DNA from: an uncultured Clostridia bacterium
GTDB taxonomy: Bacteria > Bacillota > Clostridia > Oscillospirales > Ruminococcaceae
Length of the DNA: 64,000 nt
Reading direction: 5' to 3'
Assembly (NCBI GenBank): GCA_944382845.1
Contig: CALWNN010000079.1
Location: forward strand, 1 to 64,000
Shown here: one piece after another, positions 36,323 through 47,485 of the stretch
Layout of the letters: every line of letters begins with the position of its first letter
Numbering within the stretch: position 1 is the first letter of the stretch
Position numbers and translations under genes: made by a program
The notes under the pieces: generated by a model
Databases searched by the model: none
The model's input: only the letters and a program-made list of their open reading frames with translations
Told to the model about the DNA's origin: nothing

Positions 36323-36351
36323 ATTATAGCACATTTAAAATTATTTTGCAA
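36323..36351 (-). promoter_or_regulatory. Sigma-A promoter of rpmE
   Basis: In minus sense TTGCAA (36346-36351), 17-bp spacer, TATAAT (36323-36328). Confidence 0.7.
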
Positions 36352-36416
36352 GGCTTTTTTTAAAAAAATATGCTTGAAATTTTCAACAAATGTGATATAA
36401 TTAAACTATATATTTT

Positions 36417-36470
36417 TAAATCGGAGCAAAGCTCCTCAAGGGGACATCGGCAAACCGGGTTATATATTTT
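36417..36470 (+). repeat. Dispersed structured repeat, copy 4, internally deleted
   Basis: Only the two ends of the element remain: TCGGAGCAAAGCTCC joined to CTCAAGGGGACATCGG and the terminal GGTTATATATTTT. The interior hairpins are missing. It gives the outer boundaries of the family and shows the ends can stay together without the core. Confidence 0.75.
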
Positions 36471-36496
36471 AACTACGAAAAGAGGGAGGATAAGTT

Positions 36497-36712
36497 ATGC
36501 GAGAAAAACTGTTATTTTTAGGAATGCTTATAATGAGCGTACTTTACTGTGTGGAAGTTATCCCTAAGGGAAGCTTTGAAGCTCTAAACTACATAGGTTT
36601 CGGGATTGCAATAATTACAATTATCCCGTGGCTTTTAAGCATACTCTTGTCTGTAAGGAAGAAAAACCGCACAAAAGCCGCAGAAAAAGCATATAAAAAT
36701 TCCAAGAAATAA
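36497..36712 (+). CDS. Small membrane protein of unknown function
   Basis: A 71-residue protein with no family I recognise. Two hydrophobic helices are seen at about residues 5-22 and 31-52, followed by a strongly basic tail (RKKNRTKAAEKAYKNSKK). The positive-inside rule places both ends in the cytoplasm. AGAGGGAGG precedes the ATG at a good distance, and a terminator follows at 36750, so it is likely a real one-gene unit. Its transcript probably starts in or before repeat copy 4. Confidence 0.65.
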   Translation: MREKLLFLGMLIMSVLYCVEVIPKGSFEALNYIGFGIAIITIIPWLLSILLSVRKKNRTKAAEKAYKNSKK

Positions 36713-36749
36713 GATCCCGGAGCGATAAGCTCAGCAGTCATAGAGAAGT

Positions 36750-36786
36750 TTAACCCGTGAGGAATTTTTCTTCACGGGTTAATTTT
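36750..36786 (+). terminator. Terminator of the small membrane protein gene
   Basis: TTAACCCGTGA (36750-36760) and TCACGGGTTAA (36772-36782) form a perfect 11-bp stem, followed by TTTT. It may also stop transcripts of the converging phosphohexomutase gene. Confidence 0.8.
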
Positions 36787-36908
36787 AAAACTTCTTCTTA
36801 GATAATGTGCCCAAAGCCAGATGTCACAAGAAACGGAAAGTCGCTTTTCGTATGTTTCAATATGGCACGTATCCTCATTTTACGGGAATTTTGTTATATA
36901 GCTTTTAT

Positions 36909-38627
36909 TTAAAAGCCAAGTATCTTTTTAAAGTCAGCGGCGATGGTATCTTCAAGGGCTTTTGCAGCTTCTCTTGTTTCGCCGATAGTTGTGTAATAAG
37001 CTTTTATCTTAGGCTCAGTTCCGGAAGGTCTGATAATAACGCTTGCACCGCCTTCAAGCATAAACGCAAGAACATCAGACTTTGGAAGTGTGATCTTAGT
37101 CTTTGCGCCTGTTGCAACATCGGTAGTTTCCGAGGCAACATAGTCGGAAATAGTAGTAACTTTAAGTCCGCCGATTTCAGCAGGGGGATTTGAGCGGAGT
37201 CCGCTCATGATCTCCTGCATACGTTCCATTCCGCTTGCGCCTTCGCACTGGAAAGAAATCTGGCTGTGAACATAATTTCCGTACTGCTTATACATAGCTT
37301 CTCTTGCGTCAAGAAGGGAAATTCCCTTTGTGCGATAAAATGCAGCCATTTCACAAATGAGCATTGAGCCTACAACGGCGTCCTTATCTCTTACATAAGA
37401 GCCTGCAAGATATCCGTAGCTTTCCTCGAATCCGAAGATGTAGCGGTTTTCTTCGCCTTTTTCTTCAAGAAAACCGATCTGCTCGCCGATAAATTTGAAT
37501 CCTGTAAGAACTTCTCTTAATTCAACACCGTATTCAGCAGCTATCTTTTTGCAGATATCCGTTGTAACGATAGTCTTTACTGCAACAGGATTTTTTGGCA
37601 TGGTGCCCATTGCGATCCTTTCCTGGCAGATGTACTTAAGAAGCATTGCTCCTACCTCGTTTCCGCTGAAGAGAACGTAGTTTCCGTCCTTGTCCGGAAC
37701 AGCAATACCTACTCTGTCGCAGTCCGGGTCTGTTGCGAGAAGAAGGTCAGGCTTTACTTTTTCGCAAAGTTCAAGTCCCTTAGCAAGAGCTTCCTTGATT
37801 TCAGGGTTAGGGAACGGGCAGGTAGGGAAGTTTCCGTCGGGGTTTTCCTGCTCGGGAACAACTGTGACTTCCTTAATGCCAATCTTTTTGAGAATTGCTC
37901 TTACAGGCTTGTTTCCTGTTCCGTTAAGAGGAGTGTAAACCACCTTGAGTCCGCTTTCTGCAACAAGATCTGTGTGAATACCCTGCTCGCTAACCTTGTC
38001 AAGATAGCTTTCAATAACGTCCTGAGAAATATATTCAATAGTTCCGTTTTCAATGCCCTCGCTGAAACTTACAAGCTTTGCTCCGTCAAACATTGGAACA
38101 GAGTTTATCTTTCCGATAACTGTGTTTGCAACGTCAAGGGTTATCTGACAGCCGTCGTCGCCGTAAACCTTGTAGCCATTGTATTTTGCAGGGTTATGTG
38201 AAGCAGTGATAACGATACCTGCCGAGCATTTAAGGTTTCTGACAGCGTAAGAAAGCATAGGGGTAGGCATCAACTCAGGATAGATATAAACCTTTATTCC
38301 GTTTGCAGCAAGAACCCTTGCGGCTTCCTTTGCAAAAACATCTGATTTTATTCTGCTGTCATAAGCAATAGCAACAGAACCGTTTTCAAATGCGCCGTTT
38401 ACATAGTCGGCAAGACCCTGAGTAGCGCGTCTTATGGTATAAACGTTAAGTCTGTAGGCGCCTGCGCCGATAACTCCTCTTAATCCTCCTGTACCAAATT
38501 CAAGGTTTCTGTAAAAACGGTCTGTTATAGCGTCCTTGTCACCTTCAATTGATCTGAGTTCTTCCTGAAGGTCAGGATCATCAACAGCTTTTTTACACCA
38601 AAGCTTGTATAATTCCATCTCTGTCAT
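36909..38627 (-). CDS. Phosphoglucomutase/phosphomannomutase
   Basis: A 572-residue alpha-D-phosphohexomutase that interconverts sugar 1- and 6-phosphates for glycogen, cell wall and nucleotide-sugar synthesis. The phosphoserine loop is SAGIVITASHNPAKYNGYKVY, the metal loop is LATDPDCDRVGIAVPD, the sugar-binding loop is FGFEESYGYL, and the C-terminal phosphate-binding loop is RPSGTEPKIKAYYTT. The length and motifs fit the PgcA-like group of Firmicutes. It is transcribed from a minus-strand promoter and is divergent from rpoB. Confidence 0.93.
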   Translation of the reverse strand: MTEMELYKLWCKKAVDDPDLQEELRSIEGDKDAITDRFYRNLEFGTGGLRGVIGAGAYRLNVYTIRRATQGLADYVNGAFENGSVAIAYDSRIKSDVFAKEAARVLAANGIKVYIYPELMPTPMLSYAVRNLKCSAGIVITASHNPAKYNGYKVYGDDGCQITLDVANTVIGKINSVPMFDGAKLVSFSEGIENGTIEYISQDVIESYLDKVSEQGIHTDLVAESGLKVVYTPLNGTGNKPVRAILKKIGIKEVTVVPEQENPDGNFPTCPFPNPEIKEALAKGLELCEKVKPDLLLATDPDCDRVGIAVPDKDGNYVLFSGNEVGAMLLKYICQERIAMGTMPKNPVAVKTIVTTDICKKIAAEYGVELREVLTGFKFIGEQIGFLEEKGEENRYIFGFEESYGYLAGSYVRDKDAVVGSMLICEMAAFYRTKGISLLDAREAMYKQYGNYVHSQISFQCEGASGMERMQEIMSGLRSNPPAEIGGLKVTTISDYVASETTDVATGAKTKITLPKSDVLAFMLEGGASVIIRPSGTEPKIKAYYTTIGETREAAKALEDTIAADFKKILGF

Positions 38628-38685
38628 GTAAAAATCAATCCTTTCATTACTTGTTACGGCCCATAAAGCACATATTCGTACTCTA

Positions 38686-38713
38686 ATTATATCACAAATA
38701 TTAAATGTTGCAA
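38686..38713 (-). promoter_or_regulatory. Promoter of the phosphohexomutase gene
   Basis: In minus sense TTGCAA (38708-38713), 16-bp spacer, TATAAT (38686-38691). The start codon is 58 bases downstream. Confidence 0.65.
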
Positions 38714-38787
38714 CAGTTTAAGAAATTATTTTACTATTTGTCAACAGTTTTTAGTTACAGAAGGGTTAGTTTTTAAACGGATTTATT

Positions 38788-38958
38788 AAAATCGGAGCAA
38801 AGCAGATTAAGCTTGCTTAAAATTGGCTGTGGCAGGTCATTGTTTAGAGCTTGCTTCTAAGGAGGGTTTGGGTATAGGATTTCTAAACGACCTCCACTGA
38901 ATTCCTGGATTAAACCATCCGCCTCAGAGGCGGGGGACATTGGCGACTTGGTTATATA
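38788..38958 (+). repeat. Dispersed structured repeat, copy 5
   Basis: A full-length copy of about 171 bp. It opens with AATCGGAGCAAAGC and shares GTCATTGTTTAGAG with copies 3 and 6. Its core is the second hairpin type, GGGTATAGGATTTC...CCTCCACTGAAT. It closes with GGGGGACATTGGCGACTTGG and TTATATATTTTA. It lies between the divergent phosphohexomutase and rpoB promoters. Confidence 0.85.
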
Positions 38959-39065
38959 TTTTATAGTATATGATACTTTCGATTTGTCATAACGCCAAAT
39001 TTAAAAAGAAAACTATTACACAAACTGGTGAAAGTGACGAAAATAATTCTTTTGATAATTTATTA

Positions 39066-39094
39066 TTGACAAATTTATTCTGATATTATATAAT
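39066..39094 (+). promoter_or_regulatory. Consensus promoter of rpoB-rpoC
   Basis: TTGACA (39066-39071), 17-bp spacer, TATAAT (39089-39094). Confidence 0.88.
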
Positions 39095-39100
39095 AGTATA

Positions 39101-39336
39101 CTGTATCATAATGGAGTTTTACACCTTTAATATTGAAAAACGGTTTGAAAATAAGCTTTTTGATTCGCTCTGACCCGTGGTTTTACAGGGGTTTACAACG
39201 TTTTTGTGAAAGCGGAATGCTTATCGTCTTTCTGATAAGAAGCAGTTAAAGCTTTGCGGATACAACAGTCATCACAAATAACTTCCGTTTTTTGCGGAAG
39301 AAGATTCATTAAATTTTATGAGGAGTGATTCAGCCT
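39101..39336 (+). promoter_or_regulatory. Long leader of rpoB with possible hairpins
   Basis: About 236 bases separate the promoter from the rpoB ATG. CTTATC and GATAAG (about 39220-39240) and CTTCCG/CGGAAG (39282-39287/39295-39300) can form stems. No rplJ-rplL genes precede rpoB here, and no known ribosomal-protein leader was identified. Between repeat copy 5 and the promoter (38959-39065) nothing else is seen. Confidence 0.4.
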
Positions 39337-42300
39337 ATGGTGAATGTCAAGGACGTGCAGCTTGGCAAAAACATCCGGAAGAGTTTTGCTAAGATTAATG
39401 AAGTCTTGGAAATGCCAAACCTTATTGAGGTACAGAAGAATTCTTACAAGTGGTTCATCGACGAAGGTCTGAGAGAGGTTTTCAGAGATGTGGGAACTAT
39501 TACCGACTACAACGGAATTCTTGAGCTTAATTTTGTGGATTTCAAAATCGACGAAACTCCGAAATATACAGTTGCGGAGTGTAAGGAAAGAGACGTAACT
39601 TATGCTGCTGCTCTGAGAGTGACCGCAAGGCTTAATAACACCGAGACCGGCGAGATAAAGGAAAGCGAAGTTTATATGGGGGATTTCCCTCTTATGACAG
39701 ACAGCGGAACATTCGTTATAAACGGCGCTGAACGTGTTATCGTATCTCAGCTTGTTCGTTCTCCCGGCGTATATTATGCTGTTGAAAAGGACAAGACAGG
39801 TAAGGATCTTTTCAAGTCCACTGTTATCCCTAACAGAGGTGCATGGCTTGAATACGAAATGGATTCAAACGACGTTGTTTATGTCCGTATCGATAAAAAC
39901 AGAAAAATTCCTCTTACTACATTTTTAAGGGCTTTGGGTCTTGGAACAAACGAACAGCTTGAGGAAACCTTCTGCAATGATCACAGACTTAATCAGACTG
40001 TTCTTCTTCAGAAGGATCAGACCCAGAACAAGGAAGAAGCTCTTCTTGAAGTATATAAGAAGCTCCGTCCGGGGGAGCCTCCCACAGTTGAAAGTGCTGT
40101 AAATCACCTTAACAATCTTTTCTTTGACGCAAGAAGATACGATCTTTCAAGATTCGGAAGATATAAGTACAATAAAAAGCTCGGCGTCGCTTCTCGTCTT
40201 GCAGGTCATGTTCTTTCAAGACCTGTTGTAAATCCAATGACAGGCGAGGTTATGGCTGAAGCAGGGGAGCTTGTAAAGATTGATAAGGCTCTTGAGATAG
40301 AAGCTGCCGGTGTATACGAGGTATTTATTACCGTTGAAGCAAAGGAATTTGTAAATGTAAACGGTGAAAATGTAGTTCATACTGAGAATAAGGAAGTAAA
40401 GATAATCGGAAACGGAATGGTTGACATTGATAAGTATGTCGATTTTGACGTTGCCGAATACGGAATAAACGAAAAAGTTTCCTTTAATGTTTTGAAATCC
40501 ATCCTTGAAGAAAGCGAAAACGAAGAGGAACTCAGAGAAAATATAAAAGCAAGGGCGGACGAGCTTGTTCCCAAGCATATTACACTTGACGATATTTTTG
40601 CGTCTGTATCGTATTTTCTTAACCTCTGCGAGGGCGTGGGAAATGTCGATGATATAGACCATCTGGGAAACAGACGTATCCGTTCGGTTGGCGAGCTTCT
40701 TCAGAACCAGTTCAGAATAGGCTTTACAAGAATGGAAAGAGTTGTTCGTGAAAGAATGAACACTCAGTCCCAGGACGCAGAAACTATCACTCCTGCAGCT
40801 CTTATAAATATTAGACCTATTACTGCTGCAATAAAGGAATTCTTTGGATCTTCGCCTCTTTCACAGTTCATGGATCAGAACAACCCCCTTGCGGAACTTA
40901 CTCATAAGAGAAGACTTTCGGCTCTTGGACCGGGAGGTCTTTCAAGAGACAGAGCAGGATTTGAAGTTCGTGACGTTCACTACTCGCATTATGGAAGAAT
41001 GTGTCCTATTGAAACTCCTGAAGGTCCTAACATCGGACTTATCTCATATCTTGCGTCATTTGCAAGAATTAACGAATACGGCTTTATCGAAGCTCCTTAC
41101 AGAAAAGTTGATAAAGAAACAGGCGTTGTTACCGACGAGGTAGTTTACATGACCGCCGATGTTGAGGATAATTATATAGTTGCTCAGGCAAATGAACCTC
41201 TTGACGAACAGGGTAGGTTTGCAAGCAAGAGAGTAAACGGACGTTACCGTGACCAGATCTCTGAATTTGACAGAGAACAGATTGACTATATGGATGTTTC
41301 TCCGAGAATGATGGTATCTGTTGCTACAGCGTGTATCCCGTTCCTCGAAAATGACGATGCTAACCGTGCTCTCATGGGTTCAAATATGCAGAGGCAGGCT
41401 GTTCCGCTTCTTAAAACAGAGGCGCCAATTGTTGGTACAGGTATGGAGTACAAGGCTTGTGTTGACTCCGGCGTTGCCGTAGTTTCCGAAAAAGCAGGCG
41501 TTGTAGAAAGCGTTGATGCCGACAGGATAGTTGTAAGAGAGGACGACGGAAATGTCCGCACATACCATCTTACAAAGTTCAAGAGATCAAATGCTGGAAC
41601 CTGTACAAATCAGCGTCCTATCGTTGACAAGGGAGAAAGGATCGAGGCTCATCAGGTTATCGGCGACGGACCTGCTACCTGCAACGGCGAACTTTCGCTT
41701 GGAAAGAACGCACTTATCGGCTTCATGACATGGGAAGGCTATAACTACGAGGACGCTGTACTTCTTAATGAGAATCTTGTTAAGGAAGACAGATATACCT
41801 CTATTCACATTGAAGAATATGAGATCGAATGCCGTGATACAAAACTCGGACCTGAAGAGATCACAAGAGATATTCCTAACGTTGCAGAGGACGCACTTAA
41901 AGACCTTGACGAAAACGGAATTATCAGAATCGGTGCCGAGGTTCGCTCAGGCGATATTCTTGTAGGTAAGGTAACTCCTAAGGGAGAGACTGAGCTTACT
42001 GCTGAAGAAAGACTTCTTAGAGCTATTTTCGGCGAAAAAGCAAGGGAAGTAAGGGATAATTCCCTTAAGGTTCCTCACGGCGAAGCAGGTATTGTTATTG
42101 ACGTTAAAATATTCACAAGAGATAACTGCGAAGAGCTTTCTCCCGGAGTAAGTATGTTGGTAAGATGCTATATTGCTCAGAAGAGAAAGATATCCGTAGG
42201 CGATAAAATGGCGGGAAGACACGGAAACAAGGGTGTTGTTTCAAGGATTCTCCCTCAGGAAGATATGCCTTTCCTTGAGGATGGAACTCCTCTTGATATT

Positions 42301-43101
42301 GTTCTTAATCCTCTGGGTGTACCTTCTCGTATGAATATCGGTCAGGTGCTTGAAGTTCATCTTGGTATGGCGGCAAAGGCTCTTGGCTGGAAGATAATGA
42401 CTCCTGTATTTGACGGCGCTCACGAAGATGATATCAGAGAGTGCTTCAAGCTTGCAGGTATGGCGGAAGATGGAAAGACGACACTCTACGACGGAAGAAC
42501 AGGCGAAAAGTTTGATAACCGTGTAACCGTAGGATATATGTACTACCTTAAACTCCATCATCTTGTTGACGATAAGATCCACGCTCGTTCTGTTGGTCCT
42601 TACTCACTGGTAACACAGCAGCCTCTTGGCGGTAAGGCACAGTTCGGCGGACAGAGATTCGGAGAAATGGAAGTTTGGGCTCTGGAAGCTTACGGTGCGG
42701 CATATACACTTCAGGAGATCCTTACAGTTAAATCAGACGATACAGTGGGAAGAGTCAAGACCTACGAGGCGATTGTTAAGGGTCAGAATGTTCCTAAGCC
42801 GGGCGTTCCCGAATCCTTTAAGGTTCTTATTAAAGAACTCCAGTCGCTCTGTCTTGATGTTAAGGTTTATAACGAAAACCATGAAGAGATCGATCTGAAG
42901 CAGTCCTTTGAAGATGACGATGATTTTGTTCCAAACAATGCTTCGCCGGCTGATGAGGAAATGGATTTCAGTCTTGATGACGGCGACCTTGATGAAGGCT
43001 TTATGGCTGAGGACGAGGACGGAGTGTCAGAGCTTGATCTTGATTCGGATGACTATGTAGGACTTGACAGCGGGGACTACTTTGACAACGAAGAAAATTA
43101 A
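39337..43101 (+). CDS. rpoB: DNA-directed RNA polymerase beta subunit
   Basis: About 1254 residues, the beta subunit of RNA polymerase. Motifs include RSPGVYY near residue 145, the rifampicin-region segment [29 protein letters not shown], and [14 protein letters not shown]. Near the C terminus are [14 protein letters not shown] and [29 protein letters not shown]. The tail of about 60 residues is very acidic ([19 protein letters not shown]). The ATG at 39337 is chosen: GAGGAG lies 11 bases upstream and [17 protein letters not shown] begins the usual N terminus. rpoC follows after 140 bases. Confidence 0.98.
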   Translation: MVNVKDVQLGKNIRKSFAKINEVLEMPNLIEVQKNSYKWFIDEGLREVFRDVGTITDYNGILELNFVDFKIDETPKYTVAECKERDVTYAAALRVTARLNNTETGEIKESEVYMGDFPLMTDSGTFVINGAERVIVSQLVRSPGVYYAVEKDKTGKDLFKSTVIPNRGAWLEYEMDSNDVVYVRIDKNRKIPLTTFLRALGLGTNEQLEETFCNDHRLNQTVLLQKDQTQNKEEALLEVYKKLRPGEPPTVESAVNHLNNLFFDARRYDLSRFGRYKYNKKLGVASRLAGHVLSRPVVNPMTGEVMAEAGELVKIDKALEIEAAGVYEVFITVEAKEFVNVNGENVVHTENKEVKIIGNGMVDIDKYVDFDVAEYGINEKVSFNVLKSILEESENEEELRENIKARADELVPKHITLDDIFASVSYFLNLCEGVGNVDDIDHLGNRRIRSVGELLQNQFRIGFTRMERVVRERMNTQSQDAETITPAALINIRPITAAIKEFFGSSPLSQFMDQNNPLAELTHKRRLSALGPGGLSRDRAGFEVRDVHYSHYGRMCPIETPEGPNIGLISYLASFARINEYGFIEAPYRKVDKETGVVTDEVVYMTADVEDNYIVAQANEPLDEQGRFASKRVNGRYRDQISEFDREQIDYMDVSPRMMVSVATACIPFLENDDANRALMGSNMQRQAVPLLKTEAPIVGTGMEYKACVDSGVAVVSEKAGVVESVDADRIVVREDDGNVRTYHLTKFKRSNAGTCTNQRPIVDKGERIEAHQVIGDGPATCNGELSLGKNALIGFMTWEGYNYEDAVLLNENLVKEDRYTSIHIEEYEIECRDTKLGPEEITRDIPNVAEDALKDLDENGIIRIGAEVRSGDILVGKVTPKGETELTAEERLLRAIFGEKAREVRDNSLKVPHGEAGIVIDVKIFTRDNCEELSPGVSMLVRCYIAQKRKISVGDKMAGRHGNKGVVSRILPQEDMPFLEDGTPLDIVLNPLGVPSRMNIGQVLEVHLGMAAKALGWKIMTPVFDGAHEDDIRECFKLAGMAEDGKTTLYDGRTGEKFDNRVTVGYMYYLKLHHLVDDKIHARSVGPYSLVTQQPLGGKAQFGGQRFGEMEVWALEAYGAAYTLQEILTVKSDDTVGRVKTYEAIVKGQNVPKPGVPESFKVLIKELQSLCLDVKVYNENHEEIDLKQSFEDDDDFVPNNASPADEEMDFSLDDGDLDEGFMAEDEDGVSELDLDSDDYVGLDSGDYFDNEEN

Positions 43102-43168
43102 ACCACCATCGGGAAATATATGTGTTCTGCGCATAAAATGCGTAGGATTCCATTCGGTCACGCTTTAT

Positions 43169-43201
43169 AAAAGGGAGTTTTGAGTTTTGAAATTCCCTTT
43201 T
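43169..43201 (+). promoter_or_regulatory. Hairpin between rpoB and rpoC
   Basis: AAAAGGGA (43169-43176) can pair with TCCCTTTT (43194-43201), directly before the rpoC ribosome binding site. It could modulate rpoC translation or RNA processing; no T run makes it a normal terminator. Confidence 0.4.
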
Positions 43202-43241
43202 GAAAGCAAACTTGCAATAATAAAGGAAGAAGGGTCGTATA

Positions 43242-46200
43242 TTGGAATTTAATACTTTTGAATCAATAAAAATCGGTCTTGCTTCGCCTGAACAGATCAG
43301 GGAATGGTCATACGGCGTTGTTGAAAAGCCTGAAACAATAAATTACAGAACACAAAAACCTGAGACCGGCGGACTTTTCTGCGAAAGGATCTTCGGACCG
43401 TCAAAGGACTGGGAATGTCACTGTGGAAAGTATAAGAAGATACGCTATAAGGGCAAAGTCTGTGAACGCTGCGGAGTTGAGGTTACAAGAGCTAAGGTGA
43501 GACGTGAAAGAATGGGTCATATCGAGCTTGCGGCTCCCGTTTCACATATCTGGTACTTCAAGGGTACTCCTTCAAGAATAGGACAGATACTTGAAGTTTC
43601 TCAGAAACGCCTTGAGGAAGTTCTTTACTTCACAAAGTATATAGTTATTGACGCCGGAAATACAAGTCTTATCAAAGGTCAGCTCCTTTCCGAAAAGGAC
43701 TACATGGATATGCGCGAAAAGTACGAGGATGAGTTCTTCGCTATGATGGGTGCAGAAGCTATCGAGATCATGCTTAAGGAATATGCTCCTGATAGGTATG
43801 AGACTTTTATGGCTGCTCATAAGTCGAAGTTCATCGATGTTACAGGAATAGACCCGGCTGATTTTGATAAATATCTTTACGGAAGAAAATATATAATCAC
43901 AGCTCATGAAAACACCAAGCACGCAGAGGATAATCCTGTGGGAAAGGTTATTTCAAGAGAAGAGTATTTCGATCTTTTAAGAGCTGCAGAAAGAGAACGT
44001 ACAACCTATAAGGAAGAAAATGTCGGATCCGACGCAAGCCATATCGTTTTTGAAGCGGCAAGCAACTCCACATACATCAAGTCTCTCTTTGATGAAAACT
44101 GGAGCAACTTTGCGGGAAAAGAAGAGTATGCTGAGCTTGATCCGTCTCTCTGGTGCAACAAGGAGGACAAGAATTTTGACCTCAATAACCTTAAAATGCT
44201 TTCAAATTCCCTTAAGGAAGAACTCAGAGACCTTCCTCATGGTCAGAAAAAAATAAAGCTTCTTAAAAGACTTGAGATTGTTGAAGCGTTTATCCAGTCG
44301 GGAAATTCTCCTGCATGGATGGTACTTGATGTTGTTCCGGTTATTCCTCCTGATATCAGACCTATGGTCATGCTTGACGGCGGAAGATATGCAACATCTG
44401 ACTTGAACGACCTTTACAGACGAGTTATCAACAGAAACAATCGTTTGAGAAAAATGCTCCAGCTTGAAGCTCCTGACATTATTGTAAGAAATGAAAAGAG
44501 AATGCTTCAGGAAGCCGTAGACGCACTTATTGACAACGGCAGACACGGCAGACCTGTTACAGGACCCAATAACAGAGCTTTCAAGTCTCTTTCCGATATG
44601 CTTAAAGGTAAGCAGGGAAGATTCCGTCAGAACCTTCTGGGTAAGCGTGTTGACTATTCAGGACGTTCGGTTATCGTTGTAGGACCTGAACTTAAAATGT
44701 ACCAGTGCGGACTTCCTAAGGAAATGGCTCTCGAACTTTTCAAGCCGTTCGTTATGAAACGCCTTGTTGATACGAACCAGCAGATCAATATCAAATCCGC
44801 AAGAAAGAAAGTTGACAGAGCAAATCCTGAGGTTTGGGACGCTCTTGAAAATGTAATTCAGGGACACCCTGTAATGCTTAACCGTGCCCCGACCCTTCAC
44901 AGACTTGGTATACAGGCATTTGAACCTGTACTTGTTGAGGGAAGAGCTATCAAGCTCCATCCTCTTGTATGTACAGCTTTCAACGCTGACTTCGACGGAG
45001 ACCAGATGGCTGTTCACGTACCTCTTTCAGCTGAAGCTCAGGCTGAAGCAAGGTTTCTTATGCTTGCGGCAAATAACCTTCTTAAACCTTCCGACGGACG
45101 ACCTGTTACTGTTCCTACACAGGACATGGTTCTTGGTTCATATTACCTTACACTTGAAAAGAAAGGCGAACCGGGAGAGGGTAAGGTGTTCAGAGATGTA
45201 AACGAAGCTCTTATGGCCTATGACGCCGGAGTTGTTTCACTCCATGCACCTATCAAGGTAAAGATCGTTAAGAATATCGGTGATAAACAGGTTTCAAAGC
45301 TTATTGACGCTACTGTGGGACGCCTTATATTCAATGAAAATATTCCTCAGAATTTAGGTTTTGTTGACAGAACAAATTCTGATAAAATGTTTGATCTTGA
45401 AGTTTCATTCCTTGTTAAGAGAGGTCAGCTTTCCGACATTATCGAAAGATGTATAAAGATACACGGAACAGCAACAACTTCGGAAGTTCTTGACAAAGTA
45501 AAGGCGCTTGGCTTCAAATATTCAACCAAGGCTGCCATTACTGTAGCGGTCTGCGATGCTGAAATTCCGCCTCAGAAAAAGGATATCCTCGCTAATGCCG
45601 ACGCTCTTGTAAGCAAGATTGATGCTCAGTACAAGAGAGGTTATATTTCAAGAGAAGAAAAATCCAAGAAGTTTATCGAAATATGGAACAACGCTACAGA
45701 AGAGGTTACAAAAGCCCTTAAAGACGGACTTGATCCATATAACCCAATCAACATGATGGCTGACTCCGGAGCCCGTGGTTCTATTAACCAGATAAGACAG
45801 CTTGCAGGTATGAGAGGACTTATTGCAAATACCTCAGGTTCAACAATCGAAATGCCTATCAGGGCCAACTACCGTGAGGGACTTAACGTTCTCGAATATT
45901 TTATTTCCTCACGAGGCGCAAGAAAGGGACTTGCCGATACCGCTCTTCGTACAGCGGACTCGGGATATCTTACAAGACGACTTGTTGACGTTTCTCAGGA
46001 CGTTATTATCAGCGAAGAGGACTGCGGAACTCATACGGGTATCGATGTATTTGAGATCAGAAACGGAAACGAAAAGATCGAAAAGCTTTCAGAAAGACTT
46101 GTTGGCAGATACCTTGTTGAAGATCTTTATGATCCTGAAAATCATGAGGTTGCTGTTTCTCACAATAAGCTTATGAACGAAGCTGACGCTGAAAAGGTGT

Positions 46201-47216
46201 GCGAGATACTTGAGGCAATGGGTGAAACAAAGATTGCTATACGTTCCGTTCTTCAGTGCCAGTCCAAACACGGCGTATGCGCAAAGTGCTATGGTGCAAA
46301 CCTTGCAAACGGAAAGGTCGTTTCGGTAGGAGAAGCTGTTGGAGTTATTGCCGCTCAGTCTATCGGCGAACCCGGTACACAGCTTACTATGAGAACATTC
46401 CACACCGGCGGTATAGCTTCTGCCGAGGACATTACACAGGGTCTTCCTCGTGTTGAAGAACTGTTTGAAAGCAGACGTCCTAAGGGCGCTGCAATCATCT
46501 CCAAGATCGATGGCGTATGCAAAATTGAGGAAGTCAAGAAAAATTCAAGACAGATCACAGTTACGAATGAAAAACTTGGCGAGGCGGCATCAGAAACTTA
46601 CGCAATTCCTTATGGACAGAAGATAAAGGTTATCGACGGTCAGGAGATAAAGGCCGGAGATCCTCTTACCGAAGGTTCTATCAATCCTGCGGATATCCTC
46701 CCTGTAAACGGCGAAAAGGCAGTTCAGAACTATATTATCACCGAAGTACAGAAGGTTTACCGCCTCCAGGGTGTTGATATCAACGACAAGCACATTGAAG
46801 TTATCGTTCGTCAGATGATGAAGAAGGTCAAGATTGAGGACAGCGGAAGCAGCTTCCTTCTCCCGGGAAGTCTTGTTGATAAGAACGAGGTTGAAGAGAT
46901 CAACGCTCAGATACAGGAAGAGATCGATAATGGCGATGTTTCTGCAAGGCTCATTAAGGTTGTTCCGGTTCTTCAGGGTATCACAAAGGCTTCTTCCAAT
47001 TCCGACTCCTTCCTCTCTGCCGCTTCATTCCAGGAAACAACAAAAGCTCTTACAGATGCTGCAATCAGAGGTAAAAGCGACAAGCTCCAAGGACTTAAGG
47101 AAAATGTTATTATCGGTAAACTTATTCCTGCCGGAACAGGTATGGACGTTTATAATAATGTTCAAATTGTTAAAAATGAAAGCGTTTCCGAACACACTAT
47201 CCCTCAGCAGATATGA
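43242..47216 (+). CDS. rpoC: DNA-directed RNA polymerase beta' subunit
   Basis: A 1324-residue catalytic subunit. The N-terminal zinc finger is [50 protein letters not shown]. The active-site magnesium motif is NADFDGDQM. The bridge and trigger-loop region has [19 protein letters not shown] and [18 protein letters not shown], and the second zinc site shows [22 protein letters not shown] start at 43242 is used, with AAGGAAGAAGGG upstream and the usual [15 protein letters not shown] following. A hairpin lies after the stop. Confidence 0.98.
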   Translation: MEFNTFESIKIGLASPEQIREWSYGVVEKPETINYRTQKPETGGLFCERIFGPSKDWECHCGKYKKIRYKGKVCERCGVEVTRAKVRRERMGHIELAAPVSHIWYFKGTPSRIGQILEVSQKRLEEVLYFTKYIVIDAGNTSLIKGQLLSEKDYMDMREKYEDEFFAMMGAEAIEIMLKEYAPDRYETFMAAHKSKFIDVTGIDPADFDKYLYGRKYIITAHENTKHAEDNPVGKVISREEYFDLLRAAERERTTYKEENVGSDASHIVFEAASNSTYIKSLFDENWSNFAGKEEYAELDPSLWCNKEDKNFDLNNLKMLSNSLKEELRDLPHGQKKIKLLKRLEIVEAFIQSGNSPAWMVLDVVPVIPPDIRPMVMLDGGRYATSDLNDLYRRVINRNNRLRKMLQLEAPDIIVRNEKRMLQEAVDALIDNGRHGRPVTGPNNRAFKSLSDMLKGKQGRFRQNLLGKRVDYSGRSVIVVGPELKMYQCGLPKEMALELFKPFVMKRLVDTNQQINIKSARKKVDRANPEVWDALENVIQGHPVMLNRAPTLHRLGIQAFEPVLVEGRAIKLHPLVCTAFNADFDGDQMAVHVPLSAEAQAEARFLMLAANNLLKPSDGRPVTVPTQDMVLGSYYLTLEKKGEPGEGKVFRDVNEALMAYDAGVVSLHAPIKVKIVKNIGDKQVSKLIDATVGRLIFNENIPQNLGFVDRTNSDKMFDLEVSFLVKRGQLSDIIERCIKIHGTATTSEVLDKVKALGFKYSTKAAITVAVCDAEIPPQKKDILANADALVSKIDAQYKRGYISREEKSKKFIEIWNNATEEVTKALKDGLDPYNPINMMADSGARGSINQIRQLAGMRGLIANTSGSTIEMPIRANYREGLNVLEYFISSRGARKGLADTALRTADSGYLTRRLVDVSQDVIISEEDCGTHTGIDVFEIRNGNEKIEKLSERLVGRYLVEDLYDPENHEVAVSHNKLMNEADAEKVCEILEAMGETKIAIRSVLQCQSKHGVCAKCYGANLANGKVVSVGEAVGVIAAQSIGEPGTQLTMRTFHTGGIASAEDITQGLPRVEELFESRRPKGAAIISKIDGVCKIEEVKKNSRQITVTNEKLGEAASETYAIPYGQKIKVIDGQEIKAGDPLTEGSINPADILPVNGEKAVQNYIITEVQKVYRLQGVDINDKHIEVIVRQMMKKVKIEDSGSSFLLPGSLVDKNEVEEINAQIQEEIDNGDVSARLIKVVPVLQGITKASSNSDSFLSAASFQETTKALTDAAIRGKSDKLQGLKENVIIGKLIPAGTGMDVYNNVQIVKNESVSEHTIPQQI

Positions 47217-47233
47217 TACAAAATAAACTAAAT

Positions 47234-47281
47234 TAACCATGGTCCTCTTGTAAAATTAAGTAACAAGAGGACCGTTGGTTA
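47234..47281 (+). terminator. Hairpin after rpoC
   Basis: GGTCCTCTTGT (47241-47251) and ACAAGAGGACC (47263-47273) form a perfect 11-bp stem, lengthened outward by TAACCA/TTGGTTA with a bulge. No long T run follows, so termination may be factor-assisted or the stem may protect the 3' end. Confidence 0.6.
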
Positions 47282-47317
47282 AATGTAAAAGCTCAGAAAA
47301 TGACATTTGATATCTAT

Positions 47318-47344
47318 ATATTTTGTACAACCTATACAAAATAT
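47318..47344. promoter_or_regulatory. Perfect inverted repeat, operator-like
   Basis: ATATTTTGTA (47318-47327) and TACAAAATAT (47335-47344) form a perfect 10-bp inverted repeat with a 7-bp spacer. It lies 57 bases upstream of the -35 box of the following surface-protein gene. Confidence 0.45.
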
Positions 47345-47401
47345 AAGGGAAAGTTTGTGCATAATTAAAGTGGGAAATTTTAAACAACTTAAAAAAAACA
47401 C

Positions 47402-47430
47402 TTGATTTTGTGTTTAAAAAGTGATATAAT
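47402..47430 (+). promoter_or_regulatory. Promoter of the surface protein gene
   Basis: TTGATT (47402-47407), 17-bp spacer, TATAAT (47425-47430). The start codon is 56 bases downstream behind GGAGGAG. Confidence 0.7.
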
Positions 47431-47485
47431 AATCACAGAATTGAAATTCAGTTCAAAAATACATTTAATTTGGAGGAGATTAATT

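Noticed and set aside
40840-40940. Proline in the [10 protein letters not shown] segment of RpoB as a rifampicin-resistance change
   Set aside because: From memory this form is common in clostridial RpoB, and the other residues of the region match the sensitive type.
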